From Arcicella rosea (GTDB taxonomy: Bacteria > Bacteroidota > Bacteroidia > Cytophagales > Spirosomataceae), in the NCBI RefSeq assembly GCF_014204325.1, contig NZ_JACHKT010000026.1, positions 1 through 64,000 on the forward strand: a DNA stretch of 64,000 bases. Direction: 5' to 3'. Below, one piece after another: positions 1-8,665 of this stretch; the first letter of the stretch is position 1, and each line of letters begins with the position of its first letter. The position numbers and the translations under genes are program-made. A model generated the notes under the pieces. That model searched no databases and was not told where the DNA came from. It saw only the letters and a list, made by a program, of their open reading frames with translations.

Positions 1-1
1 A

Positions 2-163
2 GCCAATAGCTTTTTCAGAAAAGGATTGAATATTATCAGGCGAGGATTTAAGAATCCTACAAAAGTCTTTGTCCAACTCTGGAATAAATGCTTTGAGGCA
101 TTTGCAAAATGGATAAATATACAAATGTCTTACAATCAAAACTTTAAAGAAATCTTCGGGTAG
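2..163 (+). CDS. C-terminal end of a probable transposase (partial)
   Basis: An open frame enters from the left edge and ends at a TAG at 161-163, giving 53 residues. It begins ANSFFRKGLNIIRRG and continues with tryptophan- and lysine-rich helical sequence. The SxFRxGLNxIRR pattern near the end resembles the C-termini of IS4-type transposases of Bacteroidota. The catalytic part lies outside the window, so the family call is inference. The bidirectional hairpin at 196-227 follows. Confidence 0.4.
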   Translation, partial: ANSFFRKGLNIIRRGFKNPTKVFVQLWNKCFEAFAKWINIQMSYNQNFKEIFG

Positions 164-195
164 AGTAGTTTTCAGTAGTTTAGGAGTAAAATAAA

Positions 196-227
196 AACGA
201 GACTATCCTTTTTAGAATAGTCTCGTT
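196..227. terminator. Bidirectional hairpin terminator
   Basis: A perfect 11-bp inverted repeat pairs AACGAGACTAT (196-206) with ATAGTCTCGTT (217-227) across a 10-nt loop. On the minus strand it is followed by a T-rich run, so it can end mtaB; on the plus strand it can end the partial gene at the left edge. Confidence 0.8.
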
Positions 228-250
228 AAAATATTGTCTATCAATTAATT

Positions 251-1576
251 TTAATGTGTTTCATAAACCTCAACTTCTTCAACTTCTACAAGCATATTTT
301 CGTTGATGGTTGAAAGTTTTACTTTTTTTGTTTCATTAATCAAAATTGGGTCATATTTAGCAGTTACTCTGATATAATTCTCAGTGAAACCCTGCATTTG
401 TCCATTTTCAACATCTTCTTCAAAAAGTACTGTAAATGAATTTTCGAGATGCTGTTCGTAGAAATACCTTCTTTTTTTATCAGATAAAATATGAAGCATT
501 TTTGAACGTTCAGCTCTTTTATTCATTGGCACTACAGGTTTTATAGCCAATGCAGTTGTATTTTCTCTTTCTGAATAAGTAAAAACGTGTAAATAGCTGA
601 TTGGTAACTCGTTCAAGAAATTATAAGTTTCTAAAAACTCTTCGTCGGTTTCTCCTGGGTGACCTACAATTACATCAACGCCAATACAACAATTAGGCAT
701 TAACTCTTTGATTTTAGTTACTCTATCTACATAAAGCTCTCTTTTGTAGCGTCTTTTCATTAAAGCCAATACTTTGCTAGAACCTGACTGTAATGGAATA
801 TGAAAATGAGGAACAAATCGTTTTGAGCTTGCTACGAAAGCTATAATTTCATCAGTCAACAAATTTGGCTCAATTGAAGAAATTCTAAAGCGTTCAATAC
901 CTTCAACTTCATCCAACGCTTTTACTAAATCTAAAAAAGTATTTTCTCTTTTCCCATTTTGAAGACCGAAATCTCCAATATTTACGCCCGTCAAAACGAT
1001 TTCTTTTACGCCACTTTCAGCGATTTCACGAGCCGCTTTTAATACATTTGCTATAGTATCAGAACGACTTCCTCCTCTAGCCAATGGAATCGTACAATAA
1101 GCACAAGGATAATCACAACCATCTTGTACTTTCAAGAAAGTACGAGTTCTGTCGTTTAATGAATACGAAGTATGGTATTCCACAGCTTCTTCAATATTTT
1201 GATTATAGACTTTGGCTTTATTGCCTGAAGGCTCTTTTACAAAACCATCTAATAAATTTATCAATTGAAATTTTTCTGCTGCACCCAATACCGCATCTAC
1301 TCCTTCAATATCAGCAATTTCCTGTGGTTTTAATTGTGCATAACAACCTATGATTGTTACGTATCCATCAGGATTTATTTTATTGGCTTCTTTTACAATT
1401 TTCTTACACTTCTTGTCCGCATTTTCAGTAACAGAACAAGTATTGATGATAAATATGTCTGGCTTTTGATTGAACTCAACTTTTTGATAACCTTTTTGCT
1501 CAAACATTCTTGAGATGGTTGAGGTCTCAGAATAGTTAAGTTTACAGCCTAATGTATAAAATGCTACTTTTTTCAT
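251..1576 (-). CDS. mtaB: tRNA t6A37 methylthiotransferase MtaB
   Basis: A radical-SAM methylthiotransferase that converts t6A37 to ms2t6A in ANN-decoding tRNAs. The 441 residues show the N-terminal UPF0004 domain with its three iron-sulphur cysteines (C11, C47, C78), the radical-SAM motif CDYPCAYC (C154, C158, C161), and a C-terminal TRAM-like stretch. The opening MKKVAFYTLGCKLN is typical of MtaB rather than MiaB or RimO, which supports the start at 1576. A TAnnTTTG element (TATCTTTG, 1581-1588 on the minus strand) lies only four bases before the ATG, so the message may be nearly leaderless. The gene stands alone, with a hairpin after its stop. Confidence 0.93.
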   Translation of the reverse strand: MKKVAFYTLGCKLNYSETSTISRMFEQKGYQKVEFNQKPDIFIINTCSVTENADKKCKKIVKEANKINPDGYVTIIGCYAQLKPQEIADIEGVDAVLGAAEKFQLINLLDGFVKEPSGNKAKVYNQNIEEAVEYHTSYSLNDRTRTFLKVQDGCDYPCAYCTIPLARGGSRSDTIANVLKAAREIAESGVKEIVLTGVNIGDFGLQNGKRENTFLDLVKALDEVEGIERFRISSIEPNLLTDEIIAFVASSKRFVPHFHIPLQSGSSKVLALMKRRYKRELYVDRVTKIKELMPNCCIGVDVIVGHPGETDEEFLETYNFLNELPISYLHVFTYSERENTTALAIKPVVPMNKRAERSKMLHILSDKKRRYFYEQHLENSFTVLFEEDVENGQMQGFTENYIRVTAKYDPILINETKKVKLSTINENMLVEVEEVEVYETH

Positions 1577-1580
1577 ACTG

Positions 1581-1588
1581 CAAAGATA
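1581..1588 (-). promoter_or_regulatory. -7 promoter element (TAnnTTTG) abutting the mtaB start
   Basis: TATCTTTG on the minus strand is an exact match to the Bacteroidota -7 consensus and ends four bases before the mtaB ATG. No good TTG element is visible at the expected distance upstream, so this may not be the main promoter. Confidence 0.45.
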
Positions 1589-1673
1589 GTTATCAAGATT
1601 GAAATTTGTAGCTAAAAATTCAAAACTAGCTAGATATAGAATTCATTATTAGCTGATTATCTGATATATCAAT

Positions 1674-1707
1674 AAAAAAGCCCGACTAAATTAGCCGAGC
1701 TTTTTTT
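1674..1707 (-). terminator. Rho-independent terminator of glnA
   Basis: On the minus strand an 11-pair stem (arms within 1679-1701, two G-U pairs) is followed by TTTTTTATTG. It lies 22 bases beyond the glnA stop. Confidence 0.8.
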
Positions 1708-1728
1708 GATATATGTCTAATCTCAAAA

Positions 1729-2754
1729 CTAAACTTCAACAGTTTTAACAGTTTTGATGATACGAGCAGCAACTTTGTATGGATCTGCAGCTGAGTTTGG
1801 ACGACGATCTTCCAACCATCCTTTCCATCCTTTTTGAACAGCAGCAATTGGAATACGGATTGAAGCACCACGGTCAGAAACTCCATAAGAGAATTGATCG
1901 ATAGATTGTGTTTCATGCTTACCAGTTAAACGTAAGTGGTTATCAGCACCATATACTTCAATATGTTCTTTCACGTAAGGGGCAAATGCTTGACAGATAA
2001 TGTCATAAGTTTCTTTCTTACCAGCTGTTCTAAGAGCAGTATTAGAGAAGTTAGCGTGCATACCTGAACCATTCCAGTCAGTATCACCAAGTGGCTTACA
2101 GTGGTAGTTAACCCAAACACCGTATTTCTCACAAGTTCTTTCTAACAAATAACGAGCAACCCAGATTTCATCGCCAGCTTGTTTAGCACCTTTAGAGAAA
2201 CATTGGAATTCCCATTGTCCAGCAGCAACTTCAGCATTGATACCTTCTACGTTCAACCCAGCTTGAAGACAATATTCTAAATGTTCTTCAACAATATTAC
2301 GTCCGTAAGCATTTTTAGCTCCAACTGAACAGTAATATGGCCCTTGTGGACGAGGATAACCGTTTGAAGGGAAACCTAAAGGAAGGTTTGTCGCTAAATC
2401 GTACAAAAAGTATTCTTGTTCAAAACCAAACCAGAAATCATTGTCATCATCTTCAATCGTAGCACGACCGTTAGACTCGTGTGGATTTCCTTCAGAATCT
2501 AAAACTTCGCACATTACAAGATAAGATGGAGTTCCCAATAAAGAACGCTCAGGATCTTTGCAAATGAAAACAGGTTTCAATTGACAGTCAGAAGAACCAC
2601 CTGGAGCTTGTTCTGTTGATGAACCATCAAATGACCACATGTCGCAATCCTCTAATTTCCCGCTAAAATCATTCTCAATTTTAGTTTTACTACGAAGGCT
2701 CTGAGTTGGTTTGTATCCGTCCAACCAAATGTACTCAAGTTTAGCTTTTGCCAT
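1729..2754 (-). CDS. glnA: Type II (eukaryote-like) glutamine synthetase
   Basis: Makes glutamine from glutamate, ammonia and ATP in the cytoplasm. At 341 residues it is far shorter than bacterial GSI (about 450-470) and matches the GSII group found in eukaryotes and many Bacteroidota. Visible family motifs are WSFDGSST (40-47), the metal-binding GFEQEYFLYD (110-119), NAEVAAGQWEFQ (173-184), NGSGMHANFS (228-237) and a later DRGASIRIP. It is transcribed away from the GSIII gene glnN across a 548-bp intergenic region. A clear promoter (2807-2838) and terminator make it a single-gene unit. No adenylylation-type C-terminus is present, as expected for GSII. Confidence 0.93.
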   Translation of the reverse strand: MAKAKLEYIWLDGYKPTQSLRSKTKIENDFSGKLEDCDMWSFDGSSTEQAPGGSSDCQLKPVFICKDPERSLLGTPSYLVMCEVLDSEGNPHESNGRATIEDDDNDFWFGFEQEYFLYDLATNLPLGFPSNGYPRPQGPYYCSVGAKNAYGRNIVEEHLEYCLQAGLNVEGINAEVAAGQWEFQCFSKGAKQAGDEIWVARYLLERTCEKYGVWVNYHCKPLGDTDWNGSGMHANFSNTALRTAGKKETYDIICQAFAPYVKEHIEVYGADNHLRLTGKHETQSIDQFSYGVSDRGASIRIPIAAVQKGWKGWLEDRRPNSAADPYKVAARIIKTVKTVEV

Positions 2755-3302
2755 GATTTTGTTATTGGATTTTTTAATATTTGGTTAATTTCCTTGTTTC
2801 TTGCTACAAATTTATACTTCAAAAATTGAATTTCACAAGAAAAAAATGATTTTTATGAAATTTTTAAACATAGGCAAGTTTTTGCGCCTGATTTGAACTA
2901 TTCTAATGCGTCAAATAATTGCTTTGTTTAAAATGATGAAATTATATTTTGTTATTATCAAAATTACAATACTTTATTTTGTAAATCAAAATATTTGCAG
3001 AACAAAATGTAAAGTTCTTGAAATAGTTAAATTTTTTCTTTAGTTATTTTAATGTCAGTAAAATTGTGATATTTGAAGGATATTGTTTTTACATGAAAAA
3101 GTTGATTTGAAGCTATTTTTTTAAATTTTAAGAGTGATTAATTAATAAAAAATAAATTTCAATTACATTTATGCGTGAGTTTATTATTTAATGGAATTAA
3201 AAGGTAGCGATTGAAATGTAATAAGTAGTTTGCTTGAGGCTTCAGTCAAAACCTTGTGTGAAATATCCATTAACATTAAAAAAATAATCTGAAAAATTTT
3301 AT
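2755..3302. other. Intergenic region between two glutamine synthetase genes
   Basis: A 548-bp, very A+T-rich region between divergent glnA and glnN. The minus-strand promoter of glnA is at 2807-2838. For glnN only near-matches to TAnnTTTG are seen (for example TAAATTTC and TACATTTA around 3150-3175), so its promoter was not fixed. No open frame or stable hairpin was recognised. Confidence 0.6.
2807..2838 (-). promoter_or_regulatory. glnA promoter, Bacteroidota type
   Basis: The minus strand shows TTG (2838-2836), a 21-base spacer, then TAAATTTG (2814-2807), an exact TAnnTTTG -7 element. The predicted leader before the glnA ATG at 2754 is about 45 bases. Confidence 0.6.
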
Positions 3303-5507
3303 ATGGCAATTGCAAGATTTAAAGCACTTGAGTTAGCTCAGTCTCGTCCGACTGTACCGGTAAAAATACCGACGGAGAAAGTAACCGATTATTACGGAAG
3401 TAATACTTTTAATGATGAAGTAATGCGTTCCTTATTAAGCCCAGAAGCTTATCTGAAAATTACAAATGCAATTGAAGACGGTAAGAAAATTGATAGAGAG
3501 GCAGCTGATGAAGTTGCAGCTGCAATGAAATCATGGGCTTTGTCGAAAGGAGTAACACATTATACACACTGGTTTCAACCATTGACGGGTACTACTGCCG
3601 AAAAGCACGATGCTTTTTTTGACATTACGGGTAAAGGTAAAGCTGTTGAGAAATTTAAAGGTTCAGCATTAGTTCAACAAGAACCTGATGCTTCTTCTTT
3701 CCCAAATGGTGGTATTCGTTCTACTTTTGAAGCCCGTGGTTATACTGCTTGGGATCCTTCTTCGCCAGCCTTCATTATGGAAAACGTAGCAGGTACTGCT
3801 ACTTTATGTATTCCTTCGGTTTTTGTTTCCTATACTGGCGAAGCTTTAGATTACAAAACACCTTTGTTGAAATCAAGTGAATTGATTGATAAAGCAGCTA
3901 CAAAAGTAATGAATGAATACTTCAGTCGTGAAGTATCAAAAGTTTCGGCTTCTGTTGGTATTGAACAAGAATATTTCTTGGTGGATGAAGCATTGTATAA
4001 CGCTCGTCCAGATTTGATGATGTCTGGAAGAACCGTTTTTGGCCATTCACCAGCTAAAGGTCAACAATTAGAAGACCATTATTTTGGTTCGATTCCTTCA
4101 AGAGTAAATGCTTTTATGGTTGATTTTGAATTGGAAGCTTTGAAATTAGGTATGCCAGTGCGTACTCGTCATAACGAAGTTGCTCCAGCACAATTTGAGG
4201 TTGCTCCAACATTTGAAGAAGCAAATTTAGCTTGTGACCACAATGCTCTTTTGATGGACTTAATGAATAAAGTAGCTGCAAAACATAAAATGCGAGTACT
4301 TTTTCATGAAAAACCTTTTGCAGGTATCAACGGCTCTGGGAAGCACAATAACTGGTCTTTGGCTACAGATACTGGTGTTAACCTTTTAGGACCATCAACT
4401 AAACCAAAAGAAAATTTACGTTTCCTTACTTTCTTTGTGAACACTATCAAAGCTGTTCATGATTATGCAGATTTATTGCGTGCTTCTATCGCAACAGCTG
4501 GAAACGAACATCGTTTAGGTGCGAATGAAGCACCTCCAGCGATTGTTTCAATTTTCATCGGAACAGAAATGACTCGTGTATTGAATGATTTAGAAAATCT
4601 TTCAGAAATGCACGATATTAAATTAGAAAAAGGAGATAATGTTTATCTAAGATTAGGAATCAACAAAATTCCAGCACTTTTATTAGATAATACTGATAGA
4701 AATAGAACTTCTCCTTTTGCTTTTACGGGTAATAAATTTGAGTTTAGAGCTGTTGGTTCATCTGCCAATTCTGCAGCACCAATGACAATCCTCAACACGA
4801 TTGTAGCTAATCAATTATTGCAATTCCGTGAGGAAGTGGATGTTTATTTGGAAAAAGGAATCAAAAAAGAATTAGCAATTGTTGAAGTATTGAAAAAATA
4901 TGTAAAACAATCAAGAAAAATACTTTTTGAAGGAAATGGCTATTCTGAGGAATGGGCAGAGGAAGCATCTAAAAGAGGATTGTCAAATCTAAAGACTGCT
5001 CCTGAGGCATTGACAAAATATTTGGAGAAATCGGCAATTGATTTATTCTCGAAACATGGTATTTTCAACGAAATTGAAATGCACGCACGTTATGAAATCG
5101 AGATTGAAAATTATATCAAGAAAATTCAAATCGAATCAAGGGTTGTTGGTGATTTGGCTATCAATCATATTGTTTCAACTTCTTTGAAGTATCAAACTCA
5201 GTTAGTTGATAATGTTCGTGGCCAAAAAGAGATTGGAATTGATCCTCAGTATTACGCTCCGACAATTGAAATTATTAAGAAAATATCTATCTATACTGCT
5301 AAAATCAACAATTTAGTTGATGAAATGACAGAAGCAAGAAAAGAAGCTAATAATGTGGAAGATACTGCTGAAAGAGCGAGACTTTATAGTACGAAAGTGA
5401 AGAATTTCTTGGAGGAAATTCGTTATTGTGTAGATAAATTAGAACTTATCGTTGACGATGATGAATGGCCTTTACCAAAATACAGAGAATTGTTACTGAT
5501 TAGATAA
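3303..5507 (+). CDS. glnN: Type III glutamine synthetase
   Basis: A 734-residue glutamine synthetase of the large GSIII class typical of Bacteroidota and cyanobacteria; it acts in the cytoplasm as a large oligomer. The sequence shows GVTHYTHWFQPLTG (83-96), the metal-site motif GIEQEYFLVDE (219-229), NEVAPAQFEVAP near residue 300 and NGSGKHNNWSL near 355. The ATG at 3303 has no Shine-Dalgarno, as in its neighbours, and the N-terminus MAIARFKALE fits the family. It is the second glutamine synthetase here and is divergent from the GSII gene, so the two probably share nitrogen control. A terminator at 5533-5569 ends it. Confidence 0.95.
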   Translation: MAIARFKALELAQSRPTVPVKIPTEKVTDYYGSNTFNDEVMRSLLSPEAYLKITNAIEDGKKIDREAADEVAAAMKSWALSKGVTHYTHWFQPLTGTTAEKHDAFFDITGKGKAVEKFKGSALVQQEPDASSFPNGGIRSTFEARGYTAWDPSSPAFIMENVAGTATLCIPSVFVSYTGEALDYKTPLLKSSELIDKAATKVMNEYFSREVSKVSASVGIEQEYFLVDEALYNARPDLMMSGRTVFGHSPAKGQQLEDHYFGSIPSRVNAFMVDFELEALKLGMPVRTRHNEVAPAQFEVAPTFEEANLACDHNALLMDLMNKVAAKHKMRVLFHEKPFAGINGSGKHNNWSLATDTGVNLLGPSTKPKENLRFLTFFVNTIKAVHDYADLLRASIATAGNEHRLGANEAPPAIVSIFIGTEMTRVLNDLENLSEMHDIKLEKGDNVYLRLGINKIPALLLDNTDRNRTSPFAFTGNKFEFRAVGSSANSAAPMTILNTIVANQLLQFREEVDVYLEKGIKKELAIVEVLKKYVKQSRKILFEGNGYSEEWAEEASKRGLSNLKTAPEALTKYLEKSAIDLFSKHGIFNEIEMHARYEIEIENYIKKIQIESRVVGDLAINHIVSTSLKYQTQLVDNVRGQKEIGIDPQYYAPTIEIIKKISIYTAKINNLVDEMTEARKEANNVEDTAERARLYSTKVKNFLEEIRYCVDKLELIVDDDEWPLPKYRELLLIR

Positions 5508-5532
5508 GTAATATATGTAATAATTAAGTCTT

Positions 5533-5570
5533 AAAATGCCCACAGCACTTTTGCGTTAGTGGGCATTTTT
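5533..5570 (+). terminator. glnN terminator
   Basis: An 11-bp perfect stem AAAATGCCCAC (5533-5543) / GTGGGCATTTT (5559-5569) encloses a 15-nt loop and ends in Ts. The -33 element of the next promoter falls inside the loop. Confidence 0.85.
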
Positions 5571-5580
5571 GTTATCTTTG
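5550..5580 (+). promoter_or_regulatory. Promoter of the 5605 gene, overlapping the glnN terminator
   Basis: TTTG at 5550-5553, a 19-base spacer, then TATCTTTG at 5573-5580: a full match to the Bacteroidota consensus TTTG-N19-TAnnTTTG. It lies 24 bases before the ATG at 5605 and supports that start over the in-frame ATG at 5569, which lies upstream of the -7 element. Confidence 0.75.
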
Positions 5581-5604
5581 ACACATAAATTAATCTATTG
5601 TAAT

Positions 5605-6168
5605 ATGTCATTAAAATCGAATCCGGGACTAGACCCTAAAGAAATTGAACAGTTAAAAAAGGAATGCAAAGAAGCAGGAAAGAAGTTTGTTTACTTTGAA
5701 GACGAACTGAATGATGAACCTGATAACGTTGAAGAATTTGTTCACGTTCAGTTTGTAGGTGAGTATAAAGGGCAAGAAGCAATTTTTGATGCCGTTATTT
5801 ACTCTCTGCGTTTGCATTACAACAGTATTGTTTATGAAACAGCTGAGCGCCAAGCGATGAAGTCGTTTCCTTTATATATTCCTGTTGAGAACCGTGATGA
5901 GACTTATACTTCAAACGAGGCAATGGATGAAGAAGTAGAATTGTTCATTACTGAATTGATTGAGGAAATTGAAGAAAATGAAGAAATTAAACTTTCTGAG
6001 CATTTAGAAATTGATGAAGATTTTGAATTCGGAATCGGATTAGAAGTATGTTTGAATGTTGATGAAGTAAATGACAAAGTAGTTACTAAATTTGTGGACG
6101 ATTATTTATCGGGTAACTTCAAATTAAACCCAACTTTGTTTTCTTTCAAAACAGAAGCTGAAGACTAA
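5605..6168 (+). CDS. Conserved acidic protein of unknown function
   Basis: 187 residues, beginning MSLKSNPGLD. The start at 5605 was chosen because the promoter -7 element lies downstream of the in-frame ATG at 5569. The protein is strongly acidic (clusters EELIEEIEENEEIK and EIDEDFEF), has no signal peptide or membrane segment, and is probably cytoplasmic. I do not recognise a family. It is followed after 11 bases by the CPBP protease gene and then rsmE, so the three probably share transcription from the promoter at 5550-5580. Confidence 0.75.
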   Translation: MSLKSNPGLDPKEIEQLKKECKEAGKKFVYFEDELNDEPDNVEEFVHVQFVGEYKGQEAIFDAVIYSLRLHYNSIVYETAERQAMKSFPLYIPVENRDETYTSNEAMDEEVELFITELIEEIEENEEIKLSEHLEIDEDFEFGIGLEVCLNVDEVNDKVVTKFVDDYLSGNFKLNPTLFSFKTEAED

Positions 6169-6179
6169 TTCCTTTTTAA

Positions 6180-7073
6180 ATGTTTAGTAATTCTCCAATT
6201 TGGTTAAAGTCACTTATTAAAGTCGTTGGATTTTTGTTGTTCTTCGTTTTTTTTGTGGGACTAGGAAGAGCTTTCTTTGTATTTCTTTTGACTTTCGTTT
6301 ATCAAATTGATTATGATAAGTTATATGAAATAATCAACCAAACTCAACACTACGATAAATTATTGGTGTATGAAATAGGAGGGTTATTCTTTGAAATATT
6401 AGCTGTTTGGCTTTATCCAAGAATGCTAGGAAAAAGCATTTCACTCAAAAGTTTGGGGCTAGATTGGAAAAATAAAAGTAAGGATTTTGCCTTTGGATGT
6501 ACTGTCGGTATCTTTTTAATAAGTATTGGATTTGCCATATTGAAAATTATGGGATTCATTCAAGTTGTAAAGCTTGAATTTAATCCCATAATTTTCGTTT
6601 CATATATTTTCTTTTTTATACCTGTAGCTACCTCAGAAGAACTGATGGCACGTGGATACGTGCTGAGTACTTTATTAGAAGGCATGAATAAGTATGTCGC
6701 ACTAAGTACTTCTGCATTTATTTTTGCAGGTTTACATCTAATGAATAATCATATTGGCTTCATTCCTCTTGTCAATCTAACTTTAGCAGGCTATCTTCTA
6801 GGAATTTATTTTATCTTTCAAAAAAACTTAATGTTTCCAATTGGGCTACATTTTACTTGGAATTTCTTTCAAGGAGCCGTTTTTGGCTTTGAAGTATCAG
6901 GACATGATATTCAAGGAATCGTTTCTCAAAACGTAAAGGGCGATATTTTATGGACTGGTGGAGCTTTTGGCTTTGAAGGTTCGATCGTTGCTTTGCCCAT
7001 TGTAGTATTGGGGATTTTTTTTATTTACTTTTATTTTCGCAACTCAAACACTTCTGCTGAAAGCACTAAATGA
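6180..7073 (+). CDS. CPBP-family intramembrane metalloprotease
   Basis: An integral membrane protein (297 residues, about seven hydrophobic segments) of the CPBP/Abi family related to Rce1. The family's motifs are present in order: EExxxR in SEELMARGYVL (E153, E154, R158), FAGLHL (H186) and HFTWNF (H224, N228). These residues form the catalytic site in family members. The substrate is unknown; roles range from prenyl-protein processing to bacteriocin self-immunity. It sits between an acidic unknown protein and rsmE in a probable operon. Confidence 0.88.
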   Translation: MFSNSPIWLKSLIKVVGFLLFFVFFVGLGRAFFVFLLTFVYQIDYDKLYEIINQTQHYDKLLVYEIGGLFFEILAVWLYPRMLGKSISLKSLGLDWKNKSKDFAFGCTVGIFLISIGFAILKIMGFIQVVKLEFNPIIFVSYIFFFIPVATSEELMARGYVLSTLLEGMNKYVALSTSAFIFAGLHLMNNHIGFIPLVNLTLAGYLLGIYFIFQKNLMFPIGLHFTWNFFQGAVFGFEVSGHDIQGIVSQNVKGDILWTGGAFGFEGSIVALPIVVLGIFFIYFYFRNSNTSAESTK

Positions 7074-7101
7074 TTTTTAGCACTATACGAAGATTATTTC
7101 C

Positions 7102-7803
7102 ATGAATATATTTTACGAACCGAATATCAAGCAAACTTTATTGTTGAATGAAGAAGAATCTCGCCATGCTATAAAAGTACTTCGTTTATCGGTCGGAAGT
7201 AAATTGTATGTTGTAGATGGAAAAGGTGGTTTTTATACTTGTGAAATTAGGGTCGCACACGAAAAAAAGTGTGAAGTAAAAATTGTAGAAGAGCAACAAA
7301 ACTATGAACGTCAAGATTTTTACATACATTTAATCATTGCTCCAACCAAAAACATGGATAGAATTGAATGGATGGTTGAAAAATGTGTAGAAATGGGCAT
7401 TCATGAAATTTCTTTTATTCAAACTCGTTATTCAGAGCGTAAAGAGATTAAAACGGCAAGAATAGAGAAAATTGCGATAGGAGCGATGAAGCAATCTTTA
7501 AAAGCATTTTTGCCCAAAATCAATGAAATGATTACTTGGAAAGCTTTTTTGCAAAAAGAGATAAATGAAAATCAGAAAATGATTGCACATTTGGAAGAAG
7601 GTGACAGGAAATTAATCCAAAATTTAGCAAATCCAAAAGGGAATTATGCAGTATTAATTGGCCCAGAAGGCGATTTTAATCCAGATGAAATAGCACAAGC
7701 TTTGAAAAAAGGTTTCCAGCCTGTTACTTTAGGAAAAAGTAGATTAAGAACAGAAACCGCAGGTTTAGCAGCTTGTTTTACCTTGAATTTAATTAATCAA
7801 TAA
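7102..7803 (+). CDS. rsmE: 16S rRNA m3U1498 methyltransferase RsmE
   Basis: Methylates N3 of U1498 in 16S rRNA of the 30S subunit. The 233-residue length fits the family. An N-terminal PUA-like part contains ESRHAIKVLR (19-28), and the SPOUT knot shows IGPEGDF (186-192) and LGKSRLRTETAG (210-221), the S-adenosylmethionine-binding signatures of RsmE. The gene starts 28 bases after the CPBP protease gene, and its stop lies close to the DUF4159 gene, consistent with one operon. Confidence 0.95.
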   Translation: MNIFYEPNIKQTLLLNEEESRHAIKVLRLSVGSKLYVVDGKGGFYTCEIRVAHEKKCEVKIVEEQQNYERQDFYIHLIIAPTKNMDRIEWMVEKCVEMGIHEISFIQTRYSERKEIKTARIEKIAIGAMKQSLKAFLPKINEMITWKAFLQKEINENQKMIAHLEEGDRKLIQNLANPKGNYAVLIGPEGDFNPDEIAQALKKGFQPVTLGKSRLRTETAGLAACFTLNLINQ

Positions 7804-7834
7804 TGAAGTGAGTAAACAATCGAGTAATTCAACA

Positions 7835-8512
7835 ATGAAGAATATCCATAAAAATATTGCTAGTATTTTATTGTTAACTTTTTTCTTGGTTTTTAATCAT
7901 CAAAGCTTTGCTCAATATTCATTTAAAATTGCTAAAATGAAGTATGGAGGAGGTGGAGATTGGTATTGTAACAAGACTTCATTAACGAATCTAATTAAAT
8001 TTTGTAACAGTAATCTCAGAACGAATATTGCTCCTGAAGAAGATATTGTAGAGCCTTCAAGCCCAGAATTATTTACTTATCCATTTGTGCATTTAACAGG
8101 ACATGGAAATGTTGTGTTTAGCGATGGAGATGTGGCTAATCTTAGAAAATATTTAGTAGGCGGAGGTTTTTTGCACGTTGATGATAATTATGGTTTAGAT
8201 AAATTTATACGTAGAGAAATGAAAAAGGTTTTTCCTGAATTAAGTTTTGTTGAATTACCCTTTAATCATCCTATCTATCATCAAAAATTCAAATTTCCCA
8301 ATGGTTTACCTAAAATACATGAACATGACAACAAACCTCCACAAGGGTTTGGTTTAATTTATGAAGGAAGATTGGTCTGTTTTTATAGTTTTGAAAGCGA
8401 TTTAGGAAATGGTTGGGAAGACCAAGCTGTTTATAAAGATCCAGAAACGATTCGTTTGAAAGCATTGCAGATGGGTGCAAACCTACTATCATATTCGCTT
8501 ACTTCTTTTTAA
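7835..8512 (+). CDS. DUF4159 protein with signal peptide
   Basis: An exported protein of unknown function. From the ATG at 7835 it has a clear signal peptide (KNIASILLLTFFLVF, then SFAQ before the mature YSFKIAKMKYGGGGDWYC). The upstream GTG at 7808 would extend the N-terminus by nine polar residues and is less likely. The mature part is a single DUF4159 domain, with FVHLTGHGNVVFSDGD, GGGFLHVDDNYG and a late MGANLLSYSLT. DUF4159 has a glutamine-amidotransferase-like fold and is common in Bacteroidota. It directly follows rsmE. Confidence 0.88.
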   Translation: MKNIHKNIASILLLTFFLVFNHQSFAQYSFKIAKMKYGGGGDWYCNKTSLTNLIKFCNSNLRTNIAPEEDIVEPSSPELFTYPFVHLTGHGNVVFSDGDVANLRKYLVGGGFLHVDDNYGLDKFIRREMKKVFPELSFVELPFNHPIYHQKFKFPNGLPKIHEHDNKPPQGFGLIYEGRLVCFYSFESDLGNGWEDQAVYKDPETIRLKALQMGANLLSYSLTSF

Positions 8513-8567
8513 AGCCTTGCAAATGTCAGAATATAAAAGATTTAAAACCTTTTTAATAAACAATTGG

Positions 8568-8575
8568 TAACTTTG
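8568..8575 (+). promoter_or_regulatory. Possible -7 element of the desaturase gene
   Basis: TAACTTTG matches TAnnTTTG exactly. The upstream -33 element is poor (T-rich only), so this is a weak call. Confidence 0.4.
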
Positions 8576-8665
8576 TTAGACGATTATTACAAAAGTCATT
8601 TATTTAGCAATAATCTGTCTTTAAAATTCTCAATAACAAAAACAAATTAAAATAATAATATAATC

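Noticed and set aside
2869-2892. Sigma-54 promoter for glnN (AGGCA...TTGC)
   Set aside because: GG and GC are separated by nine bases rather than the required ten, and it is over 400 bp from the glnN start.
5569-5604. ATG at 5569 as start of the acidic-protein gene
   Set aside because: It lies in the terminator's T-tract and upstream of the -7 element of its own promoter.
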